Part shown: one piece after another, positions 1 to 3,983 of the stretch
Numbering within the stretch: position 1 is the first letter of the stretch
Layout of the letters: the number at the start of each line of letters is the position of its first letter
From: Flavobacteriaceae bacterium
Lineage (GTDB): Bacteria > Bacteroidota > Bacteroidia > Flavobacteriales > Flavobacteriaceae
DNA length: 6,472 nucleotides
Direction of reading: 5' to 3'
Assembly: GCA_002711185.1 (NCBI GenBank)
Contig: PAHL01000014.1
Location: 30,391 to 36,862, forward strand
Program-made: the position numbers and the translations under genes
Notes under the pieces: model-generated
Database searches by the model: none
Seen by the model: the letters and a program-made list of their open reading frames with translations, nothing else
Told to the model about the DNA's origin: nothing

Positions 1-383
1 GATGGTGAGCCAGGATATTTATTTTTATCATTTAATATATAATTAAATCTCATATTTAGATTTTCATAAACATCCTTAGTTAAATATATATCAATTGACC
101 CTTGGCGGAAAAAAAAGGGTCGAATATCATCAAGACCGGCAGTGTGATCAGCATGAGAATGTGTAAATAAAATACCATCTAATTTATCAATAGGATTATT
201 AATTAATTGTTGACGAAAATCAGGACCACAATCAATAATATAATTTCTATCATACCACTTTATTAAAACGGAAGATCTTAATCTCTTGTCTTTAGGATTT
301 GAACTTAAACAAACTGGATGATTACTTCCTATAACGGGAACACCTTGAGAAGTTCCAGTACCTAAAAAAGTTAATTGAATCAT
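1..383 (-). CDS. MBL-fold metallohydrolase, PhnP-like (C-terminal part beyond window)
   Basis: Seen: an open minus-strand frame from an ATG at 383 to the window edge (127 codons), so the C-terminal part is missing. The protein opens with TFLGTGTSQGVPVIG (residues 5-19) and has IDCGPDFRQQ (50-59) and the metal-binding motif HSHADH (75-80), followed by TAGLDDIRPFFF. Known: HxHxDH binds two metal ions in the metallo-beta-lactamase fold, and the LGTGTSQG start and DCGPDFR strand are typical of the PhnP/COG1235 branch of cytosolic phosphodiesterase-like hydrolases. Inference: a soluble metal-dependent hydrolase; the substrate cannot be named. An upstream in-frame ATG at 410 would add nine residues (MSKFLTLIS). 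I prefer 383 because the family normally begins just before the LGTGTS strand, and a good promoter match (390-421) would lie inside the coding region if 410 were used. An A8 run at 109-116 keeps the frame intact. Confidence 0.85.
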   Translation of the reverse strand, partial: MIQLTFLGTGTSQGVPVIGSNHPVCLSSNPKDKRLRSSVLIKWYDRNYIIDCGPDFRQQLINNPIDKLDGILFTHSHADHTAGLDDIRPFFFRQGSIDIYLTKDVYENLNMRFNYILNDKNKYPGSP

Positions 384-389
384 TGAAAT

Positions 390-421
390 CAAAGTTAAAA
401 ATTTGCTCATAAATAAAACAA
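390..421 (-). promoter_or_regulatory. Predicted Bacteroidota promoter for the MBL hydrolase
   Basis: On the minus strand TTG (421-419) is followed after 21 bases by TAACTTTG (397-390), an exact match to the Bacteroidota TTG / TAnnTTTG consensus. Only six bases separate the -7 box from the ATG at 383, so the transcript would be leaderless or nearly so. Prediction from consensus only. Confidence 0.45.
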
Positions 422-435
422 TCTTTGTAATTTTG
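402..435 (+). promoter_or_regulatory. Predicted Bacteroidota promoter for the 487-residue protein gene
   Basis: TTTG at 402-405 is followed after 22 bases by TAATTTTG at 428-435, an exact TAnnTTTG match. The ATG at 453 lies 17 bases past the box, leaving a leader of only about ten bases. There is no Shine-Dalgarno sequence upstream of the ATG, as is usual in Bacteroidota. It overlaps the opposing promoter match of the MBL gene. Confidence 0.5.
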
Positions 436-452
436 ATTATAAATTTATTTGC

Positions 453-1916
453 ATGTCATTAGAGATTAGTGGTGATCGTCCTTTTGAGAATAGGCCTTCA
501 ATTGAAGCCAAGGCCTTGAGGATAAATCTCAATGAACACATTTATGGAACTTTTGCTGAAATTGGAGCTGGACAAGAAGTTGCGAGACATTTTTTTAGGG
601 TTGGCGGTGCTTCTGGAACCATTGCAAAAACTATTAGTGCTTACGATAAAAACTTTAGTGATAATATTTATGGTGAAGAAGATGATGGAAGATATGTTAC
701 AGAGACAAGATTAAATAAAATGCTCAAATACGAGACAGATCTTTTAGAGGGGAGAATATCAAGAAAAGAACATCCAAAAAAATTATTTTTCACTCTTGCT
801 AATACTGTTGCAACAATTGATTACGCAAAAAAATTTAAAGGTCATGGGTGGATGGGAATTAGATTTCAAACTTCACCCGGCGATGAATATAGTGAGATAA
901 GTCTACATCTTCGATTTCATCACCAAGAAGCAAAGTTACAACAAGAGGTTTTAGGCTTAATGGGAGTCAATTTAGTTTATGGGGCTTTCTATAAAAATAA
1001 CGAACCCAAGAAGCTTTTAAAATATCTTTATGATTACATTGATAATGATGGTATAAATAAAGGGTTTCTTCCGGTAGAGATTGATACAATAAACTTTTCT
1101 GGACCAGTTTTTAAAGAAGTAGATAACAGACTCATTAGCTTAGAATTAGTAAAACTAGGAATGACTGATGCCGTTATGTTTAACCCAAAAGGAAATAATG
1201 TTCTACCTGCCAGAATATTATATAAAAAAAATATTCTAGCACTTAGAGGTAGTTTTAGACCTGTAACTAATGTTAATATTGATATGTTCAACAAATCTCT
1301 TGAGATATTCTTGAAAGAGACAAATGTTGATGAAAGAAAAAGTGAGGTAATTTTTGAAATTACTTTATCAAACTTAATGTCTGATGGGCAAATAGATGAA
1401 AAGGATTTTATGGACAGAGCATTACTCTTATGCTCCTTAGGACATACTGTTATGATTTCAAACTTTAAGGAATATTATAAGTTAGTTGATTATTTTTCAA
1501 ATTATACAACAAGTCAACTTGCGCTTACAATGGGTGTAAATAACTTTGTTGAAATATTCAATGAGGAATACTACAAAGATTTAAGCGGTGGAATATTAGA
1601 AGCTTTTGGTAAATTATTTTATAATAATTTAAAAGTTTATCTCTATCCAAATAAAAATGAAGATGGTGAAATTATTAATAGTAATAATTTGAAGTTACAT
1701 CCAAGAATGAAAGAATTTTATAAATTTTTCAAGTACAATGGAAAGATTGTAGATATTTTTGATTTTGAAGAAAAATATTTATCAATTTTTTCCCGTGATA
1801 TTTTAAGGAAAATAAAAAATCATGAGTCAGGATGGGAAAAGCAACTACCGGAGGGGATTGCGGATATGATTTTGAAAAATAAAATGTTTGGATACCTTCC
1901 AGAATCAGATAGATAA
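453..1916 (+). CDS. Conserved protein of unknown function (487 aa)
   Basis: Seen: an intact 487-residue frame with no signal peptide, no membrane segment and a single cysteine (C327), so a cytosolic protein is likely. The N-terminal part carries a dense glycine-rich patch, EIGAGQEVARHFFRVGGASG (36-55), leading into TIAKTISAYDK. Other patches that look conserved are LFFTLANTVATIDYAKKFKG (111-130), LHLRFHHQEA (151-160), EIDTINFSGP (209-218), ALRGSFRP (263-270) and DLSGGILEAFGKLF (376-389). Known: from memory, close full-length relatives are widespread in Bacteroidota and often carry unsupported names such as nicotinate-nucleotide adenylyltransferase or TonB-dependent receptor. Neither fits: I see no HxGH nucleotidyltransferase motif, and no signal peptide or barrel. 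The abundance of invariant-looking glycines and charged residues suggests an enzyme, but I do not recognise the fold. The start at 453 fits the short N-terminus before ENRPSIEAKALRINLNE and the promoter at 402-435. The 3' end overlaps bcp by 12 bases. Confidence 0.9.
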   Translation: MSLEISGDRPFENRPSIEAKALRINLNEHIYGTFAEIGAGQEVARHFFRVGGASGTIAKTISAYDKNFSDNIYGEEDDGRYVTETRLNKMLKYETDLLEGRISRKEHPKKLFFTLANTVATIDYAKKFKGHGWMGIRFQTSPGDEYSEISLHLRFHHQEAKLQQEVLGLMGVNLVYGAFYKNNEPKKLLKYLYDYIDNDGINKGFLPVEIDTINFSGPVFKEVDNRLISLELVKLGMTDAVMFNPKGNNVLPARILYKKNILALRGSFRPVTNVNIDMFNKSLEIFLKETNVDERKSEVIFEITLSNLMSDGQIDEKDFMDRALLLCSLGHTVMISNFKEYYKLVDYFSNYTTSQLALTMGVNNFVEIFNEEYYKDLSGGILEAFGKLFYNNLKVYLYPNKNEDGEIINSNNLKLHPRMKEFYKFFKYNGKIVDIFDFEEKYLSIFSRDILRKIKNHESGWEKQLPEGIADMILKNKMFGYLPESDR

Positions 1917-2369
1917 ATTTTCTAAAATTTGTGAGGCATGATCCTTAGTTTTTACTTTATCAATAACTCTATCAACAAATCCATTTTCATTTATAACAAA
2001 AGTTGTTCTATTAATACCCTCATATTCTTTGCCTCTAAATTTTTTCGGACCCCATACTCCAAAAATATTTATGATTTTATGATCAGTATCTGACAATAAT
2101 GAAAACGGGAAATTAAATTTATCAGAAAAACTTTTTTGATTTTTTATACTATCAGCGCTTACACCCAAGAGACTATATCCCTTACTTATAAGATCACCAT
2201 AAGAATCCCTTAAATTACATGCCTGTGCGGTACATCCTGGAGTATTTGCTCTTGGATAAAAAAATACTATGAGTTTTTTTCCACTAAAATCTGTTAATTT
2301 AATAGTATTACTATGTTGGTCTAAAGATGAAAAATCTGAGACTTTATCTCCTACTTTTAGTATATTCAT
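1905..2369 (-). CDS. bcp: Thioredoxin-dependent thiol peroxidase, Bcp/PrxQ family
   Basis: Role (known for the family): reduces hydrogen peroxide and organic hydroperoxides in the cytoplasm, then is recycled by thioredoxin. Seen: 154 residues, the normal length for Bcp. The thioredoxin-fold core reads KLIVFFYPRANTPGCTAQAC (32-51). It contains the peroxiredoxin motif PxxxTxxC with peroxidatic Cys46, and Cys51 five residues on as the resolving cysteine, the hallmark of atypical 2-Cys Bcp proteins. The strand LLGVSADS (67-74), FPFSLLSDTD (87-96) and the conserved Arg121 in GINRTTFVI complete the active-site framework. No signal peptide. Context: the gene converges on the unknown-function gene with a 12-base overlap and diverges from nth across 34 bases. 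I found no exact TAnnTTTG box for it; only a palindromic TAAATTTA (2375-2382) comes close. No G+C-rich terminator is visible after the stop. Confidence 0.96.
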   Translation of the reverse strand: MNILKVGDKVSDFSSLDQHSNTIKLTDFSGKKLIVFFYPRANTPGCTAQACNLRDSYGDLISKGYSLLGVSADSIKNQKSFSDKFNFPFSLLSDTDHKIINIFGVWGPKKFRGKEYEGINRTTFVINENGFVDRVIDKVKTKDHASQILENLSI

Positions 2370-2403
2370 ATTAATAAATTTAAGCTAATTAACGAAATTT
2401 TAA

Positions 2404-3045
2404 ATGACAAAAAAAGAGAAAGTTCTATTTGTTATAAATAAGCTTGAGGAACTATACCCAAGAGTTCCAATACCATTGAATCATTCAGACCCATATACCT
2501 TATTAATAGCTGTAATCTTATCAGCTCAAAGCACTGATAAAGGTGTGAATAAGATAACACCCGTTCTTTTTGAAAAAGCTAAAACTCCCGAAGAAATGGT
2601 AAAATTGAGTGTTGAGGAGATAAGAAATATAATAAGACCTGTTGGTTTATCCCCCATGAAATCAAAAGGGATATACGAACTTTCTTGGATTTTGATAAAT
2701 AAACACAATGGTAAAGTTCCTAAAGATATAAATTCTCTTGAGGAACTGCCCTCAGTAGGTCATAAGACAGCAAGTGTTGTAATAGCACAGGCTTTTGGTA
2801 TTCCTTCTTTTCCTGTTGATACACATATTCACAGACTAATGTATAGATGGGGATTTTCAAATGGTAAAAACGTAAAACAAACTGAGAAAGATGCTAAAAG
2901 ATTATTTCCAGTGGATAGATGGAATAAACTTCACTTACAAATAATTTGGTATGGAAGAGAGTATAGTCAAGCGAGAGGATGGAAAATAGAGAAAGATATT
3001 ATCACAAAAAAAATTGGAAGAAAAAGTATTATTAATAAAATTTAA
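2404..3045 (+). CDS. nth: Endonuclease III (DNA glycosylase/AP lyase), lacking the iron-sulfur cysteines
   Basis: Role (known for the family): removes oxidised pyrimidines from DNA and cuts the abasic site by beta-elimination, starting base excision repair. Seen: 213 residues, the usual length. The helix-hairpin-helix is ELPSVGHKTASVV (114-126) with catalytic Lys121, followed by PVDTHIHRL (137-145) with catalytic Asp139; LSAQSTD (39-45) matches the conserved active-site helix. Odd: the C-terminal C-x6-C-x2-C-x5-C loop that holds the [4Fe-4S] cluster in E. coli Nth is absent. The aligned stretch is YGREYSQARGWKIEKDIITK (183-202), with serine 188 at the first cysteine position, and the whole protein has no cysteine at all. 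From memory, flavobacterial Nth proteins share this cluster-free tail, so it is probably a lineage trait and not damage. It diverges from bcp and converges on the 41-residue gene with a 4-base overlap. Confidence 0.95.
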   Translation: MTKKEKVLFVINKLEELYPRVPIPLNHSDPYTLLIAVILSAQSTDKGVNKITPVLFEKAKTPEEMVKLSVEEIRNIIRPVGLSPMKSKGIYELSWILINKHNGKVPKDINSLEELPSVGHKTASVVIAQAFGIPSFPVDTHIHRLMYRWGFSNGKNVKQTEKDAKRLFPVDRWNKLHLQIIWYGREYSQARGWKIEKDIITKKIGRKSIINKI

Positions 3046-3167
3046 TTTTTTAAAATTTCTTTTGACTCATCATATTTTAGGGAGAAATCTAATATTCGCT
3101 TAATAGCTTCTGAACTAGGTTCTAGTCTTTTTAAAGGAAGTCTTCCCTCAAAACTATAAAAATCCAT
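3042..3167 (-). CDS. Probable small protein (41 aa) downstream of the sigma factor gene
   Basis: Seen: ATG at 3167 and TAA at 3044-3042, giving 41 residues beginning MDFYSFEGRLPLKRLEPSSE and continuing with a lysine- and leucine-rich probable helix (AIKRILDFSLKYDESKEILK). It lies on the same strand as the sigma factor gene, 44 bases after its stop, and fills almost exactly the gap to nth, overlapping the nth stop by four bases. There is no cysteine, membrane segment or signal peptide. Inference: probably cotranscribed with the sigma gene. The pattern of proline-lysine, then PSSEAIKRILDFS, then a charged tail reminds me of short flavobacterial proteins found at this place, but I cannot name a family. 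It does not look like a classical membrane anti-sigma factor. The composition (a balanced amphipathic helix, no odd codons) favours a real gene over chance, but at this length doubt remains. Confidence 0.55.
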   Translation of the reverse strand: MDFYSFEGRLPLKRLEPSSEAIKRILDFSLKYDESKEILKN

Positions 3168-3211
3168 ATACTTAATATATATAAACTTACAACGACTAAT
3201 TTAATTTTTTA

Positions 3212-3808
3212 TTATTGGTTTAAAGAAATATTATTCGTTTGAATTACTTTTCTTAAATTGATTAACGCGTATCTCATCCTACCAAGGGCTGTGTTAATAC
3301 TAACACCAGTTGATTCCGAAATCTCCTTGAAACTCATATCTCTGTAAAATCGCATCATTAAAACTTCCTTTTGATCGTCAGGAAGCTCTAAAATAATCTT
3401 CTGTAGATCTGACACTATCTGATCGTTTATGATTGATTTCTCAGCATTTAATGACTTATCATAAATAAATTGAAAAATATCAAAATCATAATTATTATTA
3501 AACAATGGGATTCTCTTATTTTTTCTAAAGTGATCAATTACTAAATTATGTGCAATTCTCATTATCCATGGCAAGAACTTTCCTTCTTCATTATATAAAC
3601 CCTTTTTAAGAGTTTTTATCACTTTAATAAAAGTGTCTTGAAAAATATCATCAGCAATATCTCTATCCAAAACCTTAGAGTATATAAAATTAAACAAACG
3701 ATTTTTATGTCTATTTACCAGACAAGAAAGAGCTGATTCATTTCCGCTCAAATAGACAACAATTAGTTCAGAATCTACTTTACTAGATAAAATGTTTTTC
3801 ATAAGCAT
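3212..3808 (-). CDS. RNA polymerase sigma factor, sigma-70 family, ECF type
   Basis: Role (known for the family): binds core RNA polymerase and directs it to a specific promoter set. Seen: 198 residues with the two-domain ECF layout. Region 2 covers about 24-98: ALSCLVNRHKNRLFNFIYSK, then DIADDIFQDTFIKVIK (50-65, core-binding region 2.2) and FLPWIMRIAHNLVIDHFRK (78-96, regions 2.3-2.4, promoter melting and -10 recognition). A variable asparagine/phenylalanine-rich linker follows at about 100-125. Region 4 covers about 130-188: ELPDDQKEVLMMRFYRDMSF (141-160) and the helix-turn-helix FKEISESTGVSINTALGRMR (160-179). Starts at 3808 or 3802 (M3) are both possible, as nothing distinguishes them by ribosome binding site. 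Context: divergent from uvrA, with a probable 41-residue gene downstream and no recognisable anti-sigma gene. A long hairpin (3806-3855) covers the first start codon. No exact TAnnTTTG promoter was found on this strand. The regulon cannot be inferred. Confidence 0.95.
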   Translation of the reverse strand: MLMKNILSSKVDSELIVVYLSGNESALSCLVNRHKNRLFNFIYSKVLDRDIADDIFQDTFIKVIKTLKKGLYNEEGKFLPWIMRIAHNLVIDHFRKNKRIPLFNNNYDFDIFQFIYDKSLNAEKSIINDQIVSDLQKIILELPDDQKEVLMMRFYRDMSFKEISESTGVSINTALGRMRYALINLRKVIQTNNISLNQ

Positions 3809-3855
3809 TACTTTAATTAATGACCTGAGACGTTATTAAAAATTTTAAAGTAATG
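3806..3855. repeat. Two-tier inverted repeat covering the sigma factor start codon
   Basis: Seen: CATTACTTTAA (3806-3816) and its exact complement TTAAAGTAATG (3845-3855) form 11-bp arms. Nested inside, TTAATGAC (3817-3824) faces GTTATTAA (3832-3839) over eight positions with one imperfect pair, around a 7-base loop (CTGAGAC) and with a 5-base bulge on one side. In the sigma mRNA the last three bases of the outer stem are the AUG at 3808-3806, paired with CAU at the 5' base of the stem; the alternative AUG at 3802 lies just outside. Inference: either a start-codon-masking RNA hairpin or a protein-binding operator. No T-run follows as an intrinsic terminator would need, and only two of the eleven outer pairs are G-C, so stability is moderate. 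Confidence 0.5.
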
Positions 3856-3932
3856 TTATGCTATAGGCAGATATTTTTTTTAAAACTACAAAAAATTAAT
3901 TAAATACTATTTTTTTTTAATTAGAAGTTGCA

Positions 3933-3967
3933 TTTGTCATGTATAAAATATCAAAATCGTATTTTTG
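3933..3967 (+). promoter_or_regulatory. Predicted Bacteroidota promoter for uvrA
   Basis: TTTG at 3933-3936 is followed after 23 bases by TATTTTTG at 3960-3967, an exact TAnnTTTG match. The ATG at 3984 is 16 bases past the box, giving a leader of about ten bases, nearly the same geometry as the promoter at 402-435. The match also argues against the upstream in-frame ATG at 3939, which would lie inside the promoter. No LexA-type CTGT/ACAG palindrome is present in 3809-3983. Confidence 0.5.
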
Positions 3968-3983
3968 TATTTTTTTAAATTTC

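Noticed and set aside
95..120. Apparent frameshift in the MBL gene at the A8/T8 run
   Set aside because: A first reading gave an early stop, but recounting the eight A residues (109-116) restores the frame (RPFFFRQGSIDIY), so the gene is intact there.
532..714. Plus-strand 60-codon frame within the 487-residue gene
   Set aside because: Alternate-frame shadow over the most conserved part of the real gene.
1034..1294. Minus-strand 86-codon open frame
   Set aside because: It lies wholly inside the 487-residue gene in another frame, and its hydrophobic, serine-rich translation is the usual antisense shadow of AT-rich coding DNA.
1915..1930. Inverted repeat AAATTTT-CT-AAAATTT at the convergent gene ends, considered as a terminator
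   Set aside because: All arm pairs are A-T and the loop is only two bases; it would not make a stable intrinsic terminator and is likely by chance in AT-rich DNA.
2526..2708. Minus-strand 60-codon frame within nth
   Set aside because: Antisense shadow of a clearly recognised gene.
3880..3925. Weak sigma-gene promoter candidates on the minus strand (TAATTTTTTG-like sequence near 3885-3894)
   Set aside because: The spacing does not match TAnnTTTG exactly, and the region is low-complexity A/T, so a call would be guesswork.
3939..3983. Earlier in-frame ATG for uvrA at 3939, adding 15 residues
   Set aside because: The extension (MYKISKSYFCIFLNF) does not resemble a UvrA N-terminus and would put the start codon upstream of the predicted -7 box at 3960-3967.
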